Origin: an uncultured Lachnospiraceae bacterium
GTDB taxonomy: Bacteria > Bacillota > Clostridia > Lachnospirales > Lachnospiraceae
Length of the DNA stretch: 7,817 bases
Direction of reading: 5' to 3'
Assembly (NCBI GenBank): GCA_947594335.1
Contig: CANQEC010000103.1
Location: forward strand, 1-7,817
This document shows positions 1 to 5,638 of this stretch, one piece after another; positions within the stretch are counted from its first letter, which is position 1, and each line of letters opens with the position of its first letter. A program made the translations under genes and the position numbers. The notes beneath the pieces are model-generated. The model ran no database searches. It saw nothing but the letters and a program-made list of their open reading frames with translations, and was not told the origin of the DNA.

Positions 1-117
1 AAAGAATTTTCCGGATATTATTTCTTTATGACGTATCCTTCTTATGTGCGTCTCGGCCTGAAATCAGACTATATTACACTCAAAGACCATGTTTTCTTTA
101 AAAAATGGAAAAAATAA
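1..117 (+). CDS. C-terminal end of an unrecognised protein (5' truncated)
   Basis: Frame 1 is open from the window edge to a TAA at 115-117, giving 38 residues that begin KEFSGYYFFMTYPSYVRLG and end in the basic stretch FFKKWKK. It is read as a real gene end because an intrinsic terminator follows 37 nt downstream. The fragment is aromatic-rich with a lysine-rich end. No family signature is visible and I do not recognise the protein. The start lies outside the window. Its terminator suggests it belongs to a transcription unit separate from the genes that follow. Confidence 0.6.
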   Translation, partial: KEFSGYYFFMTYPSYVRLGLKSDYITLKDHVFFKKWKK

Positions 118-131
118 AACTGTAAACTTAG

Positions 132-146
132 CGCGGCATGGCCGCG
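132..146. repeat. Short GC-rich inverted repeat before the terminator
   Basis: CGCGGC at 132-137 and GCCGCG at 141-146 are perfect complements around an ATG loop, giving a 6-bp GC-only hairpin. It lies just downstream of the first gene's stop and 8 nt before the terminator stem. It has no U-tract. It might be an mRNA-stabilising or pausing element, or chance in a GC-rich patch. Confidence 0.35.
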
Positions 147-154
147 GGGGAGAG

Positions 155-190
155 CAGGGCAAAATCAAATGTTGATTTTGCCCTGTTTTT
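155..190 (+). terminator. Rho-independent terminator of the upstream gene
   Basis: The arms CAGGGCAAAATCA (155-167) and TGATTTTGCCCTG (173-185) pair perfectly over 13 bp around the loop AATGT, and five T residues follow at 186-190. The geometry is that of a classical intrinsic terminator reading on the + strand. It separates the upstream gene from the Gx transporter-ruvAB cluster. The reverse strand could also fold but has a weaker T-run after the stem. Confidence 0.93.
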
Positions 191-200
191 ATGTTAAAAT
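172..200 (+). promoter_or_regulatory. Candidate sigma-A promoter for the Gx transporter-ruvAB cluster
   Basis: TTGATT at 172-177 (4 of 6 matches to TTGACA) is followed after 17 bp by TAAAAT at 195-200 (5 of 6 matches to TATAAT), with a TG one base before it (192-193), as in extended -10 promoters. Transcription would start near 207, about 50 nt before the likely start codon at 259. The -35 box lies inside the 3' arm of the terminator. Spacing and position fit, but this is motif reading only. Confidence 0.5.
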
Positions 201-258
201 ATGAAATAGTGTTTTTACACTTGTTTATGAAAAAGTACGTCAGATGAGAAGAGAGACT

Positions 259-774
259 ATGAGTAAAAGAACGGCTTTTTTTGGGATTTTCACATCGCTT
301 GCGCTTATATTGAGTTATGTAGAATCATTTTTTCCAATGGAAATTTTTTTACACGGTATGCAGGGAGCAAAGCTGGGGCTTGCCAACAGCATGACTCTTA
401 TTATGTTTTATCTTGCCGATCCGCCCACGGCTTTTACACTTTTGATTGCCAGGATCCTCCTGTCAGGTTTTATGTTCGGACGGCTTTCCGGTATATTTTA
501 CAGCCTTGCGGGAGGTTTGTTCAGCTTTCTCATGATGTATCTGGCTAAAAGGTTCGCAGGATTTTCTGTGATCGGGGTGAGCATGGTGGGCGGCGTTTCT
601 CACAATATTGCGCAGCTTGCGGTTGCCATGCTGGTGCTGGAGAATGCGGCGCCTGTTTTATATCTGCCCGGACTTCTTGTCATGGGACTTGTGACAGGAA
701 CCCTGATCGGCATAATCAGCCGTGAGATATTTAAGAGGCTTCCGCCGGATTTGTTTTATATAAAAACAAAGTAA
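259..774 (+). CDS. Gx transporter family membrane protein (HepPP synthase component I-like)
   Basis: A 171-residue integral membrane protein with about five hydrophobic segments. The motif AKLGLANSMTL (about residues 36-46) is the hallmark of the Gx transporter family, often annotated as heptaprenyl diphosphate synthase component I, whose members resemble small S-component-type membrane proteins. The substrate is not established, and the synthase label is doubtful because the protein has no prenyltransferase motifs. An in-frame ATG at 244 would add five residues. I prefer 259 because the 11-mer GAGAGACTATG at 251-261 recurs exactly at the ruvA start (821-831), and the upstream ATG has no Shine-Dalgarno site. 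Many relatives sit beside a polyprenyl synthetase or NusG-like gene; neither is seen here. It is likely co-transcribed with ruvA, 54 nt downstream. Confidence 0.85.
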   Translation: MSKRTAFFGIFTSLALILSYVESFFPMEIFLHGMQGAKLGLANSMTLIMFYLADPPTAFTLLIARILLSGFMFGRLSGIFYSLAGGLFSFLMMYLAKRFAGFSVIGVSMVGGVSHNIAQLAVAMLVLENAAPVLYLPGLLVMGLVTGTLIGIISREIFKRLPPDLFYIKTK

Positions 775-815
775 ACGTTCCTGTCCGCGCCGCGGGCAGC
801 GCCGGGAAGGAAAGC

Positions 816-823
816 AGGGGGAG
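816..823 (+). promoter_or_regulatory. Ribosome binding site of ruvA
   Basis: AGGGGGAG lies 5 nt before the ATG at 829, a strong Shine-Dalgarno match at good spacing that fixes the ruvA start. The rest of the 54-nt spacer after the Gx gene is GC-rich and holds no convincing terminator or promoter, which supports read-through from the upstream gene. Confidence 0.7.
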
Positions 824-828
824 AGACT

Positions 829-1416
829 ATGTTTGCCTATATGAAAGGAACGGTGGAGGAAACGGCGGAAGGGAGCCTTGTTCTTGACGTCAACGGGATA
901 GGATATCAGATATCCGTGCCGGCGATGGATGCGCTCGCGCCGCAGTTGGGAGAACAGATCAGGATCTATACATATCTGAGCGTCAGGGAGGATGCGGTTC
1001 AGCTTTACGGATTTCGGTCAAGGGATGAGCTTGGCATTTTTAAACTGCTGATCTCGGTAAACGGCATCGGGCCGAAGGCTGCCATGGGGATTCTGTCGGC
1101 TCTGAATGTGGACGATATCCGGTTTGCCATTCTTTCGGATGATGTGAAGACGCTGGGAAAGGCGCCCGGTATCGGAGTGAAAACTGCCAGAAAAATTATC
1201 CTTGAGCTGAAGGATAAGGTCAGTCTGGATGAGGCTTTTGAAAGCAAACTGGAAAATTCGCAGGCGGGAGCGTCGGCACAGGAGGAAGCTGTGCAGGCTC
1301 TTGTAGCTCTTGGCTACTCGAACAGTGAAGCCCTGCGTGCAGTACGCGGAATTGATGCCTCAGAGGGCATGGACACGGAGAAGATACTGAAGCTGGCTTT
1401 AAGACGGATCATGTAG
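829..1416 (+). CDS. ruvA: Holliday junction branch migration protein RuvA
   Basis: This 195-residue protein has the full family length. RuvA tetramers hold Holliday junctions in a square-planar form and load the RuvB motor for branch migration in recombinational repair. Domain I (about 1-62) is an OB-fold beginning MFAYMKGTVEE; its VREDAVQLYGF stretch contains the acidic pin residues E54 and D55. Domain II has two helix-hairpin-helix motifs, VNGIGPKAA (77-85) and PGIGVKTA (113-120), which bind the DNA backbone. A flexible linker (about 135-150) leads to domain III (EEAVQALVALGYSNSEALRAV, about 152-172), the RuvB-binding three-helix module. All three domains are intact. ruvB follows after 42 nt. 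The resolvase gene ruvC is not in the window; many Bacillota use RecU instead. Confidence 0.98.
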   Translation: MFAYMKGTVEETAEGSLVLDVNGIGYQISVPAMDALAPQLGEQIRIYTYLSVREDAVQLYGFRSRDELGIFKLLISVNGIGPKAAMGILSALNVDDIRFAILSDDVKTLGKAPGIGVKTARKIILELKDKVSLDEAFESKLENSQAGASAQEEAVQALVALGYSNSEALRAVRGIDASEGMDTEKILKLALRRIM

Positions 1417-1458
1417 CCGTCCGCCTGGAATAAACACGATAAAATGACAGGAGAGCTT

Positions 1459-2454
1459 ATGGCGAAGAGAATTATCACGACAGATGTTACGGAGGAGGAC
1501 GTCCGGCTGGAACCGGGGCTCAGACCGCAGAGACTGGATGAGTATATCGGACAGGAAAAAGCAAAAAACACACTGCGTATTTTTATCGAAGCGGCCAGGC
1601 AGAGAAAGGACACGTTGGATCATGTCCTGTTTTACGGACCTCCCGGTCTTGGGAAGACTACGCTGGCGGGAATTATTGCCAATGAAATGGATGTCAATCT
1701 CAAAGTAACGTCCGGGCCGGCCATAGATAAACAGGGAGAGATGGCCGCCGTCCTGAATAATCTGCAGGAAGGCGATGTTCTGTTTATCGATGAGATCCAC
1801 AGGCTGAACCGCCAGGTTGAGGAAGTGCTTTATCCTGCCATGGAAGATTTCGCGATCGATATCATGATCGGCAAGGGTTCGGCCGCCCGCTCGATCCGGC
1901 TTGAGCTTCCGAAGTTTACGCTGATCGGAGCGACGACGAGAGCCGGACTTCTGACAGCTCCTTTAAGGGACCGTTTTGGCGTTGTGCAGCATCTTGATTT
2001 TTATACGGAGAGGGAACTGCAGACGATCGTGATCCGCTCGGCCTCTGTACTTGGCGTCGGAATCGATGCGCGCGGGGCCCTGGAGATCGCCCGCAGGTCA
2101 AGGGGGACGCCGCGTCTCGCAAACCGGATGCTGAAGCGGGTCAGGGATTACGCGCAGGTGCGCTACAGGGGAGACATCACCTCGGAAATCGCCGGGGAAG
2201 CGCTCGATCTGCTTGAAGTGGACAGATACGGACTGGATCTGGTTGACAGGGCGATTCTGCGGACGCTGATTGTCAAATTCGGCGGAGGACCGATCGGACT
2301 GGATACGCTGGCGGCTGCGGTGGGAGAGGATTCCAGCACGATCGAGGATGTGTATGAGCCGTACCTGATTAAAAAAGGGTTTATAAACCGCACACCGAAG
2401 GGGCGGATGGCATCGGATCTGGCATATGAACATCTTGGCATGGAGAGAAAATAA
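1459..2454 (+). CDS. ruvB: Holliday junction branch migration ATPase RuvB
   Basis: A 331-residue AAA+ ATPase that forms hexameric rings on DNA arms of the RuvA-junction complex and pumps DNA through it. Visible elements are Walker A GPPGLGKT (60-67), Walker B LFIDEIH (108-114), sensor 1 GATTR (157-161), the LRDRF arginine-finger segment (169-173), sensor 2 GTPR (216-219), and a C-terminal winged-helix domain with GGPIGLDTLAAAVGED and YLIKKGFINRTPKGR. The N-terminal RLEPGLRPQRLDEYIGQ is typical. An ATG at 1444 would add five residues. I prefer 1459 because AGGAG at 1449-1453 sits 5 nt upstream and MAKRI is a more usual beginning. The gene is complete with no missing catalytic residue. An AT-rich promoter region follows, so zapA is probably not dependent on this transcript alone. 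Confidence 0.98.
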   Translation: MAKRIITTDVTEEDVRLEPGLRPQRLDEYIGQEKAKNTLRIFIEAARQRKDTLDHVLFYGPPGLGKTTLAGIIANEMDVNLKVTSGPAIDKQGEMAAVLNNLQEGDVLFIDEIHRLNRQVEEVLYPAMEDFAIDIMIGKGSAARSIRLELPKFTLIGATTRAGLLTAPLRDRFGVVQHLDFYTERELQTIVIRSASVLGVGIDARGALEIARRSRGTPRLANRMLKRVRDYAQVRYRGDITSEIAGEALDLLEVDRYGLDLVDRAILRTLIVKFGGGPIGLDTLAAAVGEDSSTIEDVYEPYLIKKGFINRTPKGRMASDLAYEHLGMERK

Positions 2455-2493
2455 AACTCTGCTGCGGGATTCGTAAGGCAGATAAAATTTTAG

Positions 2494-2521
2494 TTGTAAT
2501 TCTCCTAAAGTTGTTTATAAT
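2494..2521 (+). promoter_or_regulatory. Candidate sigma-A promoter for zapA
   Basis: TTGTAA at 2494-2499 and a perfect TATAAT at 2516-2521 are separated by 16 bp in an AT-rich patch between ruvB and zapA that contrasts with the GC-richer genes. Transcription would start near 2528, leaving a leader of about 40 nt before the zapA ATG. No other strong -10 is seen in this 114-nt gap. Confidence 0.6.
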
Positions 2522-2535
2522 GAGTATATCATTAT
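2517..2535. promoter_or_regulatory. Palindrome over the zapA -10 box and start site (candidate operator)
   Basis: ATAATGA (2517-2523) and TCATTAT (2529-2535) are perfect 7-bp inverted arms around GTATA. The palindrome covers most of the -10 box and the predicted +1, where a repressor dimer would block transcription. A T-rich run (TTTTTAATTTTTT) follows, so the same sequence could instead be a weak AT-rich terminator for ruvB. No regulator gene is nearby to support either reading. Confidence 0.35.
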
Positions 2536-2568
2536 TTTTAATTTTTTCAGGTGGAAAGGCGGACCGCT

Positions 2569-2973
2569 ATGTCATCAAAGAACAAAACGCAGGTGATTAT
2601 CGCCGGTAAAATATATACTCTCAGCGGATATGAGAGCGAGGAATACCTTCAGCGCATAGCCGCTTATCTGAATGCGAAGGTTTCCGAATTCAAAGGCGCC
2701 GAAGGCTATGGCAGGATGAATCAGGAGATGAGGGGGATTCTTCTGAATCTGAATATTGCTGATGATTATTTTAAAGCGCGGATGCGTATTGAGGAGCTGG
2801 AGCAGGAGCTTTCCGCCAAGGATCGTGAAATTTACGAACTGAAGCATGATCTGATCACCGCGCAGATGCGGCTGGAAAATGTGGAGAAAGAAAATTCCGC
2901 CTTGCAGGACCGAACCCTGGATGATCAGAAGAAGATCATTCAGATGGAGGCACGGCTGAAGAATCTGAAATAA
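2569..2973 (+). CDS. zapA: Cell division protein ZapA
   Basis: A 134-residue cytoplasmic protein. ZapA family proteins bind FtsZ and bundle or align protofilaments in the Z-ring. The N-terminal globular domain (about 6-75) reads TQVIIAGKIYTLSGYESEEYLQRIAAYLN, which matches the family pattern of a short beta-hairpin followed by helices. A long heptad-rich coiled coil (about 72-134, ELEQELSAKDREIYELKHDL onward) provides dimerisation. At 134 residues it is longer than the roughly 85-110 of many ZapAs because of this coiled coil. A GTG at 2551 is also in frame, but it has no Shine-Dalgarno site. The ATG at 2569 has AAGGCGGA about 5 nt upstream and gives the usual MSSKNKTQV beginning. It has its own promoter region and a strong hairpin downstream, so it may be a single-gene unit. 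Confidence 0.88.
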   Translation: MSSKNKTQVIIAGKIYTLSGYESEEYLQRIAAYLNAKVSEFKGAEGYGRMNQEMRGILLNLNIADDYFKARMRIEELEQELSAKDREIYELKHDLITAQMRLENVEKENSALQDRTLDDQKKIIQMEARLKNLK

Positions 2974-3005
2974 GAAAGAGGAGCGGCAGCGATCTGCCTG
3001 TGTTA

Positions 3006-3046
3006 TTACGCGCCCCTTGCCCGCAGCGCGGGCAAGGGGCGCGTAA
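3006..3046. repeat. Perfect 19-bp inverted repeat after zapA (possible terminator)
   Basis: TTACGCGCCCCTTGCCCGC (3006-3024) and its exact reverse complement (3028-3046) flank a three-base AGC loop. The stem is very GC-rich. It starts 33 nt after the zapA stop, where a terminator would be expected, but the sequence after it (GTATAAAAGTACGG) lacks a U-tract, and so does the other side on the reverse strand. It could be a Rho- or NusA-assisted terminator, an mRNA 3'-end stabiliser, or a dispersed palindromic element. The rest of the 156-nt gap holds only the leader of the next gene. Confidence 0.85.
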
Positions 3047-3114
3047 GTATAAAAGTACGGAGCGTCCCGTGAATCTTCATCCGCGATCCATCCTGCAAAC
3101 GGGGCAAAAATTAC

Positions 3115-3122
3115 AGGGGAGG
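3115..3122 (+). promoter_or_regulatory. Ribosome binding site of the U32 gene
   Basis: AGGGGAGG ends 7 nt before the ATG at 3130, a near-ideal Shine-Dalgarno site. An overlapping ATG at 3125 is in another frame and closer than optimal, so 3130 is the clear start. No convincing promoter was found between the hairpin and this site; TATAAA at 3048-3053 lacks a well-spaced -35 box. Confidence 0.7.
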
Positions 3123-3129
3123 AAATGAG

Positions 3130-5634
3130 ATGGAATTGCTTGCGCCGGCAGGTTCTTATGAATGTCTGAAAGCGGCAGTAAACGCGGGAGCAGACGCGGT
3201 CTATATTGGAGGTGACCGCTTCGGCGCGCGCGCTTTTGCCGATAATCCCGGGGAAGAACTGCTTCTGCGAGGAATTGACTACTGCCATGTGAGAGGAAAG
3301 AAGCTTTATCTGACTGTGAATACTCTGCTCAAAGAGCAGGAGCTTGAGGAAGAGCTGTATAAATACATACTGCCTTTTTACAGGGAGGGGCTGGACGGGG
3401 TCATCGTGCAGGATTTCGGGGTCCTGTGTTTTCTGCGGGAAAATTTTCCGCATCTTCCGCTCCACGCAAGCACACAGATGACCGTGACGGGAGTGGACGG
3501 CGCGCGGTTTCTTGGCGGGCAGGGGGTCAGCCGCATCGTAACGGCAAGGGAGCTTTCTCTTGATGAGATACGTGAGATTATTGCGGACACAGGGCTTGAG
3601 ACGGAGACGTTTGTGCACGGGGCAATGTGCTATTCGTACTCAGGCCAGTGTCTGTTCAGCAGCATGATCGGCGGCCGCAGCGGAAACCGCGGGCGCTGTG
3701 CGCAGCCCTGCCGCCTGCAGTACGGATTGTACGACGCGCAGGGGAAACAGTTTGGGAACACCTGCCATTTGATGAGTCTGAAGGATATGTGTGCGGTCGA
3801 TCTTCTTCCGGAGCTTGTATCTGCAGGGATTGCTTCGCTGAAAATCGAGGGGCGTATGAAACGTCCGGAATATACGGCCGGAACAGTCAGTATTTACAGG
3901 AAGTATCTTGACGCCTGCCTTGCCGGAGATAAGGTCAGTGTATCCGGGGAGGACAGGCGGGTTCTGCTGGATCTTTACAGCAGGGGAGGTTTTACGCAGG
4001 GATATTATCACAGAAAAAACGGTCCTTCCATGATGACAATGCGCAGGCCGAATCATCAGGGAAGCGAAGCGGCCGAGATTCTGAAAACGGGGAACCGTAT
4101 CCGGGCAAAGGCCTTCTGCCGGATCTCAAAAGGGGATGTTCTTGAGGCGGTTTCGGATATGCCGGGGCAAAAGGGACCCGAGATCACCATGCGGGAGACC
4201 GTGGAAAAGGGCGGTACATTCTGCCTTACGCTTTCTTTTTCGGCGGTGCCAAACGGACGGAAGCTTTTCAGGACGCACAGCGAAGTACTTCTGAAAGCCA
4301 TAAACAATGATTTTATACGAACGGAATACAAAGAAAAAATTAATGGTGTCTTAATTATTTTACCGGAGAAACCTGTTATACTGAAGGTAATCTGCGGTAT
4401 TTTTGAGGTAACGGAAGAGGGAGGAACCGCGGTGCGCGCGCTCAGCCAGCCCGTCACAAAGGAGACGGTTCTCCGCCAGCTGAAAAAGACCGGGAATTCT
4501 CCGTTTGTTTTTGAGAATATTGAGATCCGGATGCCCAAGGAGGTTTTCTTTCCTCTGCAGATGCTGAATCAGCTCAGGAGAGATGCGCTTGCGCACCTGG
4601 AGGAGGCAATACTGTCTGCAGGAAGGCGGGAAACGCCGCATCCGGATCCCTGGCCGTCCTGCAAAACCGCTGCGGATCTGCCGGAACATTCAGAAAATCC
4701 GCATCTTTTTCCTCCTCCGGCTTTTTCGGATTCTGCATCCTCTTCTGCCCTGCATAAAAGCCGCCGGGCGGATCCTGCAGATGCTTACGGGCTTACGATA
4801 TCCGTTCAGGAGATGGAGCAGCTGGAGGAGGTTCTGCATCAGATTGTTTCCGGAGAGCTTTGCGCCGATGTGATTGCTCTGGATGCGCAGCTTTTCTTTG
4901 CAAAAGCAGGGCAGGAGGAACAGCTGGAAAAGCAGGCCGGTGCTCTGATCGGGCGTATCCATGATGTGGGCTGCAGCTGTTATTTACAGATGCCTCCGAT
5001 TTTCAGGAGCGGTCTTCGCAGGATATATCAGACGCCTGCTGTGCGCCGGATTCTTGCGCAGGCGGATGGGTTTATGGCAAGGACGGTGGATGCGTTTGCC
5101 TTTCTGCGCCATGAGGGATACAGCCAGCCAATCACGGCGGAGGAAGGGCTTTATGCTTACAACAAAGCGGCGGCATCTTTCCTTGAACAAAACGGCGCAG
5201 ACAGACTCACGCTTCCCGTGGAGCTGAACGCTTCCGAGCTGGGGAGCCTGGGGTGTTCCGGCAGGGAGATGATCGTGTACGGAAGGATTCCTCTGATGTT
5301 CACGGCGCAGTGTCTGAGAAAAAACACATCCGGCTGTACGGGGATTCCTTCGGTGCTGTTTTTAAAGGACAGGAAAAAGATGATTTTCCCTGTCAGGATG
5401 CGATGCCAGGAGTGCTGCAATGTGATTTACAATTCTGTGCCGCAGAACCTGCTGTCCTGCCGGGAGGAGATCAGGCGGCTTGCGCCGTCTTATTTGAGGC
5501 TGTCTTTTACTACGGAAACAGCCGGGGAGACTAAAATTATACTTTCAGAATACAGTGAATTTTTGTCAGGAGACTGGGACGCGCCAGGGACGGCCCAGGG
5601 GACAAGAGGACACTTCAGGAGGGGAGTGGAATAG
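3130..5634 (+). CDS. U32 family protein with DUF3656 domain (RlhA-like)
   Basis: An 834-residue protein beginning MELLAPAGSYECLKAAVNAG, the classical U32 opening, followed by ADAVYIGG. The U32 signature occupies 159-177 (ETFVHGAMCYSYSGQCLFS), and C167, C174, C190 and C194 form the four-cysteine set expected for the iron-sulfur site. SLKIEGRMKRPEYTA (236-250) is also characteristic. Residues about 380-495, ending FPLQMLNQLRRDAL, fit the DUF3656 domain. A Pro/Ser-rich, probably disordered linker (about 497-552) leads to a C-terminal half (about 553-834) with YGRIPLMFTAQC and a second cysteine group (C728, C736, C759, C762, C763). The nearest studied relative, E. coli RlhA, is required for hydroxylation of 23S rRNA C2501, so RNA modification is more likely than the old label of collagenase or peptidase. 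RlhA is about 650 residues; the longer form is known in Clostridia. Its stop lies 4 nt before the SEDS gene, implying one operon. Confidence 0.9.
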   Translation: MELLAPAGSYECLKAAVNAGADAVYIGGDRFGARAFADNPGEELLLRGIDYCHVRGKKLYLTVNTLLKEQELEEELYKYILPFYREGLDGVIVQDFGVLCFLRENFPHLPLHASTQMTVTGVDGARFLGGQGVSRIVTARELSLDEIREIIADTGLETETFVHGAMCYSYSGQCLFSSMIGGRSGNRGRCAQPCRLQYGLYDAQGKQFGNTCHLMSLKDMCAVDLLPELVSAGIASLKIEGRMKRPEYTAGTVSIYRKYLDACLAGDKVSVSGEDRRVLLDLYSRGGFTQGYYHRKNGPSMMTMRRPNHQGSEAAEILKTGNRIRAKAFCRISKGDVLEAVSDMPGQKGPEITMRETVEKGGTFCLTLSFSAVPNGRKLFRTHSEVLLKAINNDFIRTEYKEKINGVLIILPEKPVILKVICGIFEVTEEGGTAVRALSQPVTKETVLRQLKKTGNSPFVFENIEIRMPKEVFFPLQMLNQLRRDALAHLEEAILSAGRRETPHPDPWPSCKTAADLPEHSENPHLFPPPAFSDSASSSALHKSRRADPADAYGLTISVQEMEQLEEVLHQIVSGELCADVIALDAQLFFAKAGQEEQLEKQAGALIGRIHDVGCSCYLQMPPIFRSGLRRIYQTPAVRRILAQADGFMARTVDAFAFLRHEGYSQPITAEEGLYAYNKAAASFLEQNGADRLTLPVELNASELGSLGCSGREMIVYGRIPLMFTAQCLRKNTSGCTGIPSVLFLKDRKKMIFPVRMRCQECCNVIYNSVPQNLLSCREEIRRLAPSYLRLSFTTETAGETKIILSEYSEFLSGDWDAPGTAQGTRGHFRRGVE
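5617..5626 (+). promoter_or_regulatory. Ribosome binding site of the SEDS gene
   Basis: AGGAGGGGAG lies inside the last codons of the U32 gene and ends 12 nt before the ATG at 5639. The spacing is slightly long, but no other start codon in this frame is near it. Its position over the upstream gene's end suggests translational coupling. Confidence 0.6.
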
Positions 5635-5638
5635 AGTT

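Noticed and set aside
775..828. Terminator between the Gx transporter and ruvA
   Set aside because: The gap is GC-rich, but only 4-bp inverted arms (GCGC) were found and there is no T-run.
3040..3060. Promoter with TATAAA at 3048-3053 for the U32 gene
   Set aside because: The nearest -35-like sequence (TTGCCC at 3017-3022) is about 25 bp away and inside the hairpin, so the spacing is wrong.
2575..3618. 347-codon open frame on the minus strand
   Set aside because: It runs antisense through zapA, the 19-bp hairpin and the start of the U32 gene. Its composition has no recognisable domain, and the sense genes are unambiguous.
3130..5634. Secreted collagenase or protease, the traditional U32 label
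   Set aside because: There is no signal peptide or protease catalytic motif. The four conserved cysteines and DUF3656 domain fit the RlhA-type RNA-modification group better.
5555..5638. 28-residue N-terminal extension of the SEDS protein
   Set aside because: It overlaps the U32 gene end, reads as hydrophilic sequence unlike a SEDS N-terminus, and no Shine-Dalgarno site precedes 5555, whereas AGGAGGGGAG precedes 5639.
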